Below are positions 27,896-35,225 of a DNA stretch of 64,000 nt, piece after piece. Position numbers and translations under genes: made by a program. The notes below the pieces were generated by a model. That model worked only from the letters and a program-made list of their open reading frames with translations, was not told the DNA's origin and ran no database searches. How positions within the stretch are numbered: the stretch's first letter is position 1; each line of letters starts with the position of its first letter. The DNA is taken from the NCBI RefSeq assembly GCF_000761215.1, contig NZ_CP009438.1, positions 3,279,001 through 3,343,000 of the forward strand. Direction: 5' to 3'. The stretch is from Streptomyces glaucescens. Its GTDB lineage: Bacteria; Actinomycetota; Actinomycetes; Streptomycetales; Streptomycetaceae.

Positions 27896-29563
27896 GTGGG
27901 GAACAGAAGGCGTGTCGCCGAGCGGCGGAAGACGGGACCCGTCGTCATCGGCGGGGTGATCGCCGTGGTCGTCGGCGGTGCCGGGGTCGGCGCCTACGCG
28001 CTGCTGGGCGGCGGGGCCGGGGACGGCACGGCCGGCGCCACCGAGGCGCGGGTCAAGTCCGTGCCGACGGGCCCGCCGACCGCCGCCGAGGTCACCGGTA
28101 CGGCCCAGCGCTTCCTCACCGCCTGGCAGCAGGGCGAGGTGGCGCGGGCCGCGGCCGCCACCGACGACGCCCGGGCGGCCACCGGCCTGCTCACCGGCTG
28201 GACCAGGAGCGCCCACGTCGAGAAGGTCACCCTCACCCCCGGCCCCCGCGCCGGCGCGAAGGTGCCGTTCACGGTCAGGGGCACGGTCACCTACAAGGGC
28301 GTCAGCAAGCCGCTGGTGTACGACAGCGCGCTGACCGTGGTGCGGCGCGCCTCGGACGGCAGGCCCCTGGTCGACTGGGCGCCGGCGGTGGTCCACCCGG
28401 AGCTGCGCGAGGGCGACACCCTCGTCACCGGCGAGGCGGGCACCCCGCCCGTGAGGGCGCTCGACCGGGACGGCGGCGAGCTGACGACGAAGAAGTACCC
28501 CTCGCTGGGCCCGGTCCTCGACGGGCTGCGCGAGAAGTACGGCAGGACGGCGGGCGGCACGGCGGGCGTCGAGCTGCGGGTGGTGCGCGGCAAGGAGTCC
28601 GCGGCGCACAAGCTGTCCGACAAGACGCTGCTGGAGCTGAGCGAGGGCACGCCGGGCACGGTGAAGACGACGCTCAGCCCCCGGCTGCAGGCCGCCGCGG
28701 AGGAGCAGGTCGCCGCGAAGGCGCGCGCGTCGGTCGTCGTCCTCAAGCCGTCGACCGGCGAGATCCTGGCGGTGGCGAACTCCTCGCCGGGCTTCAACAC
28801 CGCCTTCCAGGGTTCGCTCGCGCCCGGTTCCACGATGAAGGTCGTCACCGCCTCGATGCTCATCGAGAAGGGGCTGGCCTCGGCGGACAAGGCGCACCCG
28901 TGTCCGAAGTTCTTCACGTACGGCAACTGGAAGTTCCAGAACGACGACAAGTTCGAGATCAAGGGCGGCACCTTCAAGGCGAGCTTCGCGCGGTCCTGCA
29001 ACACCGCCTTCATCAGCCAGGCGCCGAAGCTGAAGGACGACGACCTGACCAGGCAGGCGCAGCAGGTGTTCGGGCTGTCGCTGGACAACTGGGCGGTCGG
29101 GGTGCCCACGTTCGACGGTTCGGTGCCGGTGGAGTCGAAGGCGCAGATGGGTGCGGCGCTGATCGGGCAGGGCGGGGTGCGGATGAACCCGCTGAACATG
29201 GCGTCGGTGTCGGCGACGGTGAAGTCGGGCGTGTTCCGGCAGCCGTATCTGGTCGCCCCTTCGGTGGACGGGCGCGAGCTGGCCACGGCGTCGCGCACCA
29301 TGTCGGCGTCGACGCTGGCCCAGCTTCGGGACCTGATGTCCTACACGGCGGCGTACGGCACGGCCGCGGAGGCGATGGCCGGGGTGAGCGGTGACGTCGG
29401 CGCGAAGACCGGCTCGGCCGAGGTGGACAACCAGAAGAAGCCGAACGGCTGGTTCACCGCGTACCGGGACGATCTGGCGGCGGCGGGTGTGGTCCAGGCG
29501 GCCGGGCACGGCGGTGAGACGGCGGGGCCGATCGTGGCCGCGCTGCTGAAGCTCGGCGGCTGA
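27896..29563 (+). CDS. Penicillin-binding transpeptidase with NTF2-like N domain (copy 2)
   Basis: A 555-residue tandem paralogue of the previous gene with the same order: basic N terminus, anchor GPVVIGGVIAVVVGGAGVGAYALL, NTF2-like domain, transpeptidase. Motifs are APGSTMK (S312), RSCNTAF (S367) and AKTGSAEV (K504). Copies share long blocks, such as LIGQG(Q/G)V(Q/R)MxPLNMAS near the active site, so they arose by duplication and then diverged. GTG 27896 is preferred, with GGAGGAT upstream; GTG 27911 is an alternative. The 165-bp gap could carry its own promoter. Confidence 0.92.
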   Translation: MGNRRRVAERRKTGPVVIGGVIAVVVGGAGVGAYALLGGGAGDGTAGATEARVKSVPTGPPTAAEVTGTAQRFLTAWQQGEVARAAAATDDARAATGLLTGWTRSAHVEKVTLTPGPRAGAKVPFTVRGTVTYKGVSKPLVYDSALTVVRRASDGRPLVDWAPAVVHPELREGDTLVTGEAGTPPVRALDRDGGELTTKKYPSLGPVLDGLREKYGRTAGGTAGVELRVVRGKESAAHKLSDKTLLELSEGTPGTVKTTLSPRLQAAAEEQVAAKARASVVVLKPSTGEILAVANSSPGFNTAFQGSLAPGSTMKVVTASMLIEKGLASADKAHPCPKFFTYGNWKFQNDDKFEIKGGTFKASFARSCNTAFISQAPKLKDDDLTRQAQQVFGLSLDNWAVGVPTFDGSVPVESKAQMGAALIGQGGVRMNPLNMASVSATVKSGVFRQPYLVAPSVDGRELATASRTMSASTLAQLRDLMSYTAAYGTAAEAMAGVSGDVGAKTGSAEVDNQKKPNGWFTAYRDDLAAAGVVQAAGHGGETAGPIVAALLKLGG

Positions 29564-29564
29564 A

Positions 29565-29924
29565 TCACCCGGCGGCGGAGACGGGGACGGTCGTGTAGGT
29601 GCGGCGCAGGAAGCGCATCAGGGCCTTGGTGTCGAACTGGACGACCGAGACGCCGCGCGCGTCGTGGAACTCGACCACGGCCTGGACGCGCCCGCACGGC
29701 CACACCCGGACGCTGCCGGTCCCGGCGGGCGCGCGCAGCCCCTGTTCGAGGAGCTCCCGGTCGAAGGACCACTCGTGGTCGCCGGGGAGATCTATCCGTA
29801 CCGTGCGCGGGTCGACGTCGGGGTCGTACCGGAGGATGACCGGAACCGCTCGCTGATCGTCGGCCACCTGGTCGTCGGCGTCGGTGACGATGTGGGCCCG
29901 CGCGTACTGCTCGACCACAGACAT
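29565..29924 (-). CDS. ssgE: SsgA-like sporulation/cell-division protein (SsgE type by position)
   Basis: A 119-residue SsgA-like protein, a family found only in morphologically complex actinomycetes and controlling septum-site placement and spore wall remodelling. The family pattern is seen in VPVILRYDPDVDPRTVRIDL, EWSFDRELLEQGLRAPAGTGSVRVWP and VQFDTKALMRFLRRTYTTVP. ATG 29924 has AAGGGG upstream and fits the family N terminus; upstream in-frame Mets are rejected. It is convergent with the second PBP gene, whose stop lies 1 bp away. The ssgE name rests on remembered gene order next to pmt and the PBPs. Confidence 0.87.
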   Translation of the reverse strand: MSVVEQYARAHIVTDADDQVADDQRAVPVILRYDPDVDPRTVRIDLPGDHEWSFDRELLEQGLRAPAGTGSVRVWPCGRVQAVVEFHDARGVSVVQFDTKALMRFLRRTYTTVPVSAAG

Positions 29925-30037
29925 AGTTGGACCCCTTACCCAGAGTGATCCATGCGGAAACTGCTTGTCCGCTTCATTTCTCTTGTCCCATATTCCGCCC
30001 TTCATGCCCGAGTGGCGACCAGAGACGCACTCGCTCT

Positions 30038-30067
30038 TGCAAAGGGTTCGCATTAGGCCACTATCAT
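30038..30067 (+). promoter_or_regulatory. Nur-like box overlapping the promoter of the nickel/cobalt ECF operon
   Basis: TGCAA-N5-TCGCA at 30038-30052 differs at one base from the TGCAA-N5-TTGCA pattern known for the nickel regulator Nur. It overlaps a TTGCAA -35 candidate, and TATCAT (30062-30067) is the -10 (spacer 19). The GTG start comes 6 nt after the -10. A nickel-bound repressor here would shut the importer when nickel is ample. Confidence 0.5.
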
Positions 30068-30073
30068 CGAACG

Positions 30074-31129
30074 GTGCATGTACCTGACGGATTCATCGAC
30101 GCCCCCACCTCCGTGGCCACCGGAGTCGTCGCCGCGGGCGCCGTCGCCGTGAGCCTGCGCGGCGCCCGCCGCGAGCTCGACGAGCGCACCGCGCCGCTGG
30201 CCGGCCTCGTCGCGGCGTTCGTCTTCGCCGTCCAGATGCTGAACTTCCCGGTCGCCGCCGGGACCAGCGGTCATCTGCTCGGCGGCGCGCTCGCCGCGAT
30301 ACTCGTCGGCCCGTACACCGGTGTGCTGTGCATATCCGTCGTCCTGCTCATGCAGGGCATCCTCTTCGCGGACGGCGGCCTGACCGCGCTCGGCGTGAAC
30401 ATCACCGACATGGCGGTGGTCACGGTCGTCGTCGCCTACGCCGTCTTCCGCGGCCTGGTGAAGGTGCTGCCGCGCACCCGCCGGTCCGTGACCGCCGCCT
30501 CGTTCGCCGCCTCGCTGCTCTCCGTGCCCGCCGCGGCCCTCGCCTTCACCTTCCTGTACTGGATCGGCGGCACCACCGACGTCGCCATCGGCAAGGTCGC
30601 CGGCGCCATGGTCGGCGTGCACCTCCTCATCGGCATCGGCGAGGCCGCGATCACCGCGCTCACCGTCGGCGCCGTGATCGCCGTCCGTCCCGACCTGGTG
30701 TACGGCGCCCGTGGTCTGCGCGCCCCGCTGAAGCTGCGGGTGGGCGGCGAACTCGTCGACGCGCCGGCCCCCGAGGCCGCCCCGGCGGCGGCCCGCACCT
30801 CGCACCGCGCGGTCTGGCTCGCCGGCCTCGCCGCGTCCGTGGTCCTCGCCGGCTTCGTCAGCTTCTACGCCTCCGCCGACCCCGACGGCCTGGAGAAGGT
30901 CGCCGCCGACCACGGCATCGACCGGAAGGCCGAGGAGCACGCGGCCGCCGGCTCCCCGCTCGCCGACTACGGCGTCGAGGACGTCGACGACGCCCGCCTC
31001 TCCGGGGGTCTCGCCGGCGTGATCGGCGTCGGCCTCACCGTCGTCGCGGGCAGCACGGTGTTCTGGGCGGTGCGCCGGCGCCGCGCGGGCGACACCTCGC
31101 CGTCGTCCACCTCCGTCGAGAACGTCTGA
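30074..31129 (+). CDS. ECF nickel/cobalt transporter substrate-specific component (CbiM/NikM fused to PDGLE/CbiN-like domain)
   Basis: A 351-residue membrane protein. The N terminus MHVPDGFID is the diagnostic CbiM/NikM metal site: the free amine and His2 bind Ni2+ or Co2+, which fixes GTG 30074 as the true start. About six hydrophobic segments follow, with GTSGHLLGGALAAILVGPYTG as a family motif. After residue 245 there is a second part with SFYASADPDGLEKVAADHGI and a final TM (AGVIGVGLTVVAGSTVFWAV), the CbiN-like PDGLE domain, so this is a CbiM-CbiN type fusion. CbiQ and CbiO homologues follow. Nickel is favoured over cobalt only because of the Nur-like box. Confidence 0.92.
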   Translation: MHVPDGFIDAPTSVATGVVAAGAVAVSLRGARRELDERTAPLAGLVAAFVFAVQMLNFPVAAGTSGHLLGGALAAILVGPYTGVLCISVVLLMQGILFADGGLTALGVNITDMAVVTVVVAYAVFRGLVKVLPRTRRSVTAASFAASLLSVPAAALAFTFLYWIGGTTDVAIGKVAGAMVGVHLLIGIGEAAITALTVGAVIAVRPDLVYGARGLRAPLKLRVGGELVDAPAPEAAPAAARTSHRAVWLAGLAASVVLAGFVSFYASADPDGLEKVAADHGIDRKAEEHAAAGSPLADYGVEDVDDARLSGGLAGVIGVGLTVVAGSTVFWAVRRRRAGDTSPSSTSVENV

Positions 31130-31136
31130 CGCCGCC

Positions 31137-31898
31137 ATGGGCGCAGGTCACGCGCATCGGCTCTACCGGCGGGGCGACTCGCCGGTGCACGCGCTGCCGC
31201 CGCACACCAAGCTCGCCGCCGTCTTCGCCTTCGTGCTGGTCGTGGTGGCCACCCCGCGCGAGGCGATGTGGGCGTTCGGGGTGTACGCGCTGCTGCTCGC
31301 CGTCGTCGCGCACCACGCGCGCGTGCCCGCCGGTTTCCTCCTCAAGCGGCTGCTGATCGAGGTGCCGTTCGTCGCGTTCGCGGTGCTCATGCCGTTCGTG
31401 GCGGAGGGCGAGCGGGTCGAGGTGCTGGGGCTGTCACTGAGCGTCGGCGGACTGTGGGGCGCCTGGAACGTGCTCGCCAAGGGCACCCTCGGCGTCGCCG
31501 CCTCCGTGCTGCTGGCCGCCACCACCGAACTGCGCGAACTGCTGCTCGGCCTGCAACGGCTGAGGCTGCCGCCGCTGCTGGTGCAGATCGCCTCCTTCAT
31601 GATCCGCTACGGCGACCTCATCACCGACGAGATGCGGCGCATGCGGATCGCGCGCGAGTCCCGCGGGTTCGAGGCGCGCGGGGTGAAGCACTGGGGTGTG
31701 CTCGCCACATCGGCGGGCGCCCTGTTCATCCGCTCCTACGAGCGCGGGGAGCGGGTGCACCTGGCCATGGTGAGCCGCGGGTACGCCGGTGCGATGCCGG
31801 TCATCGACGAGGTGACCGCGTCCCGGGCCCAGTGGTCGTCCGCCCTCGCGCTGCCCGCCGCCGCCCTCGTCGTCTGCCTGCTGGGATGGATGCTGTGA
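31137..31898 (+). CDS. ECF transporter transmembrane T component (CbiQ/NikQ)
   Basis: A 253-residue membrane protein that couples the ATPase to the substrate component. TM segments include KLAAVFAFVLVVVATP and LPAAALVVCLLGWML. The cytoplasmic coupling motif is present as RIARESRGFEARG (A-R-E/S-R-G type) and a second one as VSRGYAGAMP. ATG 31137 lies 7 bp after the CbiM stop. Its stop overlaps the GTG of the ATPase gene (GTGA), so the three subunits are made in step. Confidence 0.92.
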   Translation: MGAGHAHRLYRRGDSPVHALPPHTKLAAVFAFVLVVVATPREAMWAFGVYALLLAVVAHHARVPAGFLLKRLLIEVPFVAFAVLMPFVAEGERVEVLGLSLSVGGLWGAWNVLAKGTLGVAASVLLAATTELRELLLGLQRLRLPPLLVQIASFMIRYGDLITDEMRRMRIARESRGFEARGVKHWGVLATSAGALFIRSYERGERVHLAMVSRGYAGAMPVIDEVTASRAQWSSALALPAAALVVCLLGWML

Positions 31899-32665
31899 CC
31901 GATACGCCCGCCGACGCCGCCCCCTCCCTGGAGGTCTCCGGCCTCGCCTTCGCCTACCCCGACGGGCACCAGGCACTGTTCGGTGTGGACTTCTCGATCG
32001 CGCGGGGCGAGCGGGTCGCGCTGCTCGGGCCGAACGGCGCCGGCAAGACCACCCTGGTCCTGCACCTCAACGGCATCCTCTCCGGCGGCACCGGCACCGT
32101 GACGGTCGCCGGGCTGCCCGTCGGCAAGCGGCACATGGCACAGGTCCGGCGCAAGGTCGGGATCGTCTTCCAGGACCCGGACGACCAGCTCTTCATGCCG
32201 ACGGTGCGCGAGGACGTGGCGTTCGGGCCCGCCGCGGCCGGGCTGAGGGGCGCGGAGCTGGAGGCCCGGGTGGACCGGGCGCTGGAGCGGGTCGGCATGG
32301 CGGAGTTCAAGGACCGTCCGCCGCACCACCTCTCCTTCGGGCAGCGGCGACGGGTGGCCGTGGCGACCGTGCTGGCCATGGAGCCGGAGATCCTGGTGCT
32401 GGACGAGCCGTCGTCCAACCTGGACCCCGCCTCCCGGCGCGAACTGGCCGACATCCTGCGCTCCCTGGACGTGACCGTGCTGATGGTCACCCACGATCTG
32501 CCGTACGCGCTGGAGCTGTGCCCGCGTTCGCTGATCCTCAGCGAGGGCGTGATCGCGGCCGACGGACCGACCGGTGAGCTGCTGTCGGACGACGCCCTGA
32601 TGCGCGCCCACCGTCTGGAGCTGCCGTTCGGCTTCGATCCGCGGTCCGTGACAACGGGCGCGTGA
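31895..32665 (+). CDS. ECF transporter ATPase A component (CbiO/NikO)
   Basis: A 256-residue ABC ATPase that energises metal uptake. Walker A is LLGPNGAGKTTL near residue 48, Q-loop VFQDPDDQLFMPTV, signature LSFGQRRRVAVA, Walker B EILVLDEPSS and the H-loop MVTHDLPYAL. GTG 31895 overlaps the T-component stop; ATG 31886 is in frame and possible. Its own stop overlaps the GTG of the following MarR gene, so the regulator gene is part of the same transcript. Confidence 0.93.
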   Translation: MTDTPADAAPSLEVSGLAFAYPDGHQALFGVDFSIARGERVALLGPNGAGKTTLVLHLNGILSGGTGTVTVAGLPVGKRHMAQVRRKVGIVFQDPDDQLFMPTVREDVAFGPAAAGLRGAELEARVDRALERVGMAEFKDRPPHHLSFGQRRRVAVATVLAMEPEILVLDEPSSNLDPASRRELADILRSLDVTVLMVTHDLPYALELCPRSLILSEGVIAADGPTGELLSDDALMRAHRLELPFGFDPRSVTTGA

Positions 32666-33150
32666 CGCGCCGGGACGACGAGGGAGCGGAGCGGCCCGGG
32701 GAGGTTTCCGGGCCGCCGCTCCCGGACCGGCCGCTGTGCTTCGCGCTGTACGCCGCGCAGCGCGCGGTGACCGCCGCGTACCGGCCGCTCCTGGCGGAGC
32801 CGGGCCTCACCTGCCCGCAGTACCTGGTGCTGCCGGTGCCGTGGGAGCGCGGGGAGACGACGGTGAAGGAGCCGGCGGGCGCGCCGCGCCTGGGCTGCGG
32901 CACGGTCTCGCCGTTGCTCAAGCGGATGGAGGGCGCCGGTCTGGTCCGCCGGGAGCGCTCACCGCGCGACGACCGCTCGGTGCTTGTCGCGGCCACCGGG
33001 CGCGCGGAGGAACTGCGGGAGCGCGCCTCGTGCGTCCCCGGCGCCCTGCGTACGGCGACGGGGCTCGGCGCGGCCGACGCCGCCCGGCTGCGCGTCGACC
33101 TGTGGCACCTCGCCCGCCGGGCGGAGGGGGCGGCGGCCCGCGCCCGCTGA
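32662..33150 (+). CDS. OhrR-like MarR regulator, probably degraded
   Basis: A 162-residue protein aligning by eye with the peroxide sensor OhrR. The reactive-Cys region PLCFALYAAQRAVTAAYRPLL is intact, and the recognition region keeps GTVSPLLKRMEGAGLVRRERS and the wing DDRSVLVAAT. Several positions that are normally Leu in helices are Pro: LVLPVPWERG, VKEPAGAPRLG and LAEPGLTC, each a CTG-to-CCG type change. A 34-bp tandem duplication spans its stop codon. It may be non-functional. Its GTG overlaps the ECF ATPase stop. An intact ohr gene lies 1.6 kb downstream. Confidence 0.8.
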   Translation: MTRRDDEGAERPGEVSGPPLPDRPLCFALYAAQRAVTAAYRPLLAEPGLTCPQYLVLPVPWERGETTVKEPAGAPRLGCGTVSPLLKRMEGAGLVRRERSPRDDRSVLVAATGRAEELRERASCVPGALRTATGLGAADAARLRVDLWHLARRAEGAAARAR

Positions 33151-33196
33151 CCGCCCGGAGGAGGCGGCGGCCCCCGCCCGCTGACCGCCCCCCCCC
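33123..33196. repeat. 34-bp tandem duplication across a stop codon, then a C9 run
   Basis: Copy 1 at 33123-33156 and copy 2 at 33157-33190 share 32 of 34 bases and both include a CGCTGACCGCCC end. The first copy contains the MarR gene's TGA. Nine consecutive C follow at 33188-33196. This is a likely slippage spot. Confidence 0.85.
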
Positions 33197-33217
33197 GGTC
33201 CGTCCCGTGCCGTCACG

Positions 33218-33847
33218 TCACGCGGCGTGCCGTTTCCCCGCCGACGCCATCCCGAGCCAGGTGTGCGGATTGCCCTCCCAGCACCAGCCCAGCTTGGGCA
33301 TGCCCTGGCTGATCCAGATCGCCGGGACGCGGCGGTCGCCGGAGCGGGAACCGCCGAGGGAGAAGCACTTGTTCTTCACCAGCACCTCGGGGAAGTGGGT
33401 GATCAGGGCGATGCCCTCCTCGATGGTGAGCGGTGTGCGCCCGCGCCCGGCGATGGTCTCCATGGCGTCGTTCGGCACGACGCCGCAGAACTCCTCGCCA
33501 CGCTCCACGTCGAACACCAGGTGGACGCGGTGGCCGGGCACGGCCACCGACGGGACGGCGACGAACCGCTCCAGCGCGCCGGGCTCGAAGCTGTGGTCGA
33601 CGAAGCCCGGCTTCTTCTTGCCGTGCAGCGCGGTGAGCGGCATCGTCCGCTCGACCGGTGCCACTTCGCGGGCGACGACCAGCAGGAACGGCACCCGCCC
33701 GGCCGTCACGTCGGCCTCCTGGTCGGGCACCGCGGCCCGCAGGGGGGCGCACAGTGCCTCGAACTCCGCGGCGCCGAGCCCGCCCAGGGCGGGGTAGCCC
33801 AGCTCGATGAGATTGCGTACCTGCCGGTCGAACTCGCGTGCAGTCAT
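33218..33847 (-). CDS. DUF5701 family protein
   Basis: A 209-residue soluble protein with the pattern of DUF5701, an actinobacterial family of unknown function. Recognisable blocks are IELGYPALGGLGAAEFEAL, PFLLVVAREVAPVERTMPL, GKKKPGFVDHSFEPGALERF and WISQGMPKLGWCWEGNPHTWLG. No catalytic motif is evident. ATG 33847 has GAAGGGA upstream and a near-consensus promoter at 33882-33910. It is divergent from a TetR gene with an inverted repeat between them, so that TetR is the likely repressor. Function cannot be inferred further. Confidence 0.83.
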   Translation of the reverse strand: MTAREFDRQVRNLIELGYPALGGLGAAEFEALCAPLRAAVPDQEADVTAGRVPFLLVVAREVAPVERTMPLTALHGKKKPGFVDHSFEPGALERFVAVPSVAVPGHRVHLVFDVERGEEFCGVVPNDAMETIAGRGRTPLTIEEGIALITHFPEVLVKNKCFSLGGSRSGDRRVPAIWISQGMPKLGWCWEGNPHTWLGMASAGKRHAA

Positions 33848-33881
33848 GGAGTCCCTTCGGGAGGAGAGGTTGACGGGAACA

Positions 33882-33910
33882 AACTTAGGTCGAGTACAGA
33901 AATATGTCAA
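33882..33910 (-). promoter_or_regulatory. Strong promoter for the DUF5701 gene
   Basis: Minus-strand TTGACA (33905-33910), 17-nt spacer, TAAGTT (33882-33887). This is the best sigma70/HrdB-type match in the window. It overlaps the inverted repeat at 33896-33924. Confidence 0.75.
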
Positions 33911-33924
33911 GCATAATTTTGTGC
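33896..33924. promoter_or_regulatory. TetR operator candidate between DUF5701 and TetR genes
   Basis: An imperfect inverted repeat with arms ACAGAAATATG and CATAATTTTGTG in an A/T-rich island unlike the surrounding DNA. It covers the DUF5701 -35 and lies just before the TetR -10 (TACACT at 33935-33940), so one dimer pair could control both genes. Confidence 0.55.
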
Positions 33925-33946
33925 GTGGCCTAGCTACACTGGGGGC

Positions 33947-34591
33947 ATGACTGCGGAGACGACCGGCCTGCGGGCCCTGAAGAAGCGCCGGACCAGGGAG
34001 AAGATCTCGAACGCGGCCACCCGGCTCTTCCTGGAACACGGCTTCGACCACGTGACGATCGCGGACGTGGCGGCCGCCGCCGAGGTGGCCAAGATGACCG
34101 TCACCAACTACTTCCCGCGCAAGGAGGACCTGGCCCTGGACCTGGCCGGGGTCTTCGTCGAGATGCCGGCCGCCGCCGTGCGCGACCGCGCACCCGGCGA
34201 GTCCGCGCTGGCCGCGCTCCGCCGCGCCTTCCTGGCCGCCGCGGCCGGGCAGGACCCGGTCATCGGCTTCTCGGGCCTGCCGTTCGCCCGCATGATCACC
34301 GGCAGCCCGGCCCTCGTGGCCCGGCTGCGCGAGTTCCACGACGCCCGTGAGCAGGCACTGGCCCGCACCCTCGCCGAGGAGACCGGCGCCGCCGAGGACG
34401 ACATCCGGCCCCGCGTCGCCGCCGCCCTGCTCGGCGGTGTGCACCGGCTGCTGTTCGAGGAGACCCTGCGGCTGACACTGGACGGCCGCGCCAACGACGA
34501 GATCGCCCGGATCGTCACCGGTCACGCGCACACGGCGTTCGCGGCCCTGGAACCCGCCCTGGGCGACTACGCGGTACGCCCGGGCGGCTGA
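33947..34591 (+). CDS. TetR-family regulator divergent from DUF5701
   Basis: A 214-residue regulator. The helix-turn-helix is at about residues 12-60: RRTREKISNAATRLFLEHGF, HVTIADVAAAAEVAKMTVTNYFPRKEDL. The C-terminal domain is of the common actinobacterial type, with EETLRLTLDGRANDEIARIV near the end. ATG 33947 lies 6 nt after a TACACT -10-like hexamer with only a G run between, so it could be leaderless. The shared A/T-rich intergenic repeat suggests it represses DUF5701 and itself; the inducer is unknown. Confidence 0.9.
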   Translation: MTAETTGLRALKKRRTREKISNAATRLFLEHGFDHVTIADVAAAAEVAKMTVTNYFPRKEDLALDLAGVFVEMPAAAVRDRAPGESALAALRRAFLAAAAGQDPVIGFSGLPFARMITGSPALVARLREFHDAREQALARTLAEETGAAEDDIRPRVAAALLGGVHRLLFEETLRLTLDGRANDEIARIVTGHAHTAFAALEPALGDYAVRPGG

Positions 34592-34737
34592 CCGGCGAGA
34601 CGGCCGCGCGGCTGTTACCCGCGGTCGCTCCCCCGCGCCGCGCCGAGCGCACCTACTCACCAGTACCTTGTGCACGGCGCACCCGCCACGCGACGGGTGC
34701 CGCCCGCCGCCGTCTCTGCCCTGGGGGAGGTCCCGCC

Positions 34738-35184
34738 GTGTCCGAAGGCATCGCCGTCGACACCCGCCCGACGAAGATCGTGTACGTGGCCGAGGCCACC
34801 GCCCACGGCGGCCGGGACGGCCATGTCACCAGCCAGGACGGCCAGCTCGGGCTGAAGGTGGCGATGCCGCCGGAGCTGGGCGGCGACGGCAACGGCACCA
34901 ACCCGGAGCAGCTCTTCGCGGCGGGCTACAGCTCCTGCTTCCACAACGCGCTGATCCTGGTCGGCAACCGCGAGGGCTACGACCTCACCGGCTCCACGGT
35001 CGCCGCCAAGGTCGGCATCGGGCCCAACCGCCACCGCGGCTACGGCCTCGCGGTCGCCCTCAGCGTCTCCCTGCCGCTCCTCGACCCGGACCTCGCGTCG
35101 AAGCTGGTGGACGCCGCCCACGAGGTCTGCCCCTACTCCAACGCCACCCGCGGGAACATCGACGTGACGATTCTGCTTGGGTGA
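34738..35184 (+). CDS. ohr: Organic hydroperoxide resistance protein (Ohr, OsmC family)
   Basis: A 148-residue thiol peroxidase that reduces organic hydroperoxides. Both catalytic cysteines are present: C67 in AAGYSSCFHNAL and C131 in HEVCPYSNATRGN. The active-site Arg lies in the N-terminal part as in Ohr rather than OsmC. GTG 34738 has GGGGGAGG upstream. In many bacteria ohr is adjacent to ohrR; here an OhrR-like but altered gene is 1.6 kb upstream, separated by DUF5701 and TetR. A beta-lactamase-like gene follows 41 bp downstream. Confidence 0.95.
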   Translation: MSEGIAVDTRPTKIVYVAEATAHGGRDGHVTSQDGQLGLKVAMPPELGGDGNGTNPEQLFAAGYSSCFHNALILVGNREGYDLTGSTVAAKVGIGPNRHRGYGLAVALSVSLPLLDPDLASKLVDAAHEVCPYSNATRGNIDVTILLG

Positions 35185-35225
35185 GTCGGGGACCCGACCC
35201 GCACCGCAGGACGAGGAGGACGGAC

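Noticed and set aside
26003..29509. A 1168-codon open frame on the minus strand
   Set aside because: It is antisense to both PBP genes, whose active-site motifs prove the plus strand.
29925..30073. A cobalamin riboswitch before the ECF transporter
   Set aside because: No B12-box-like sequence, and the promoter sits directly on the start codon.
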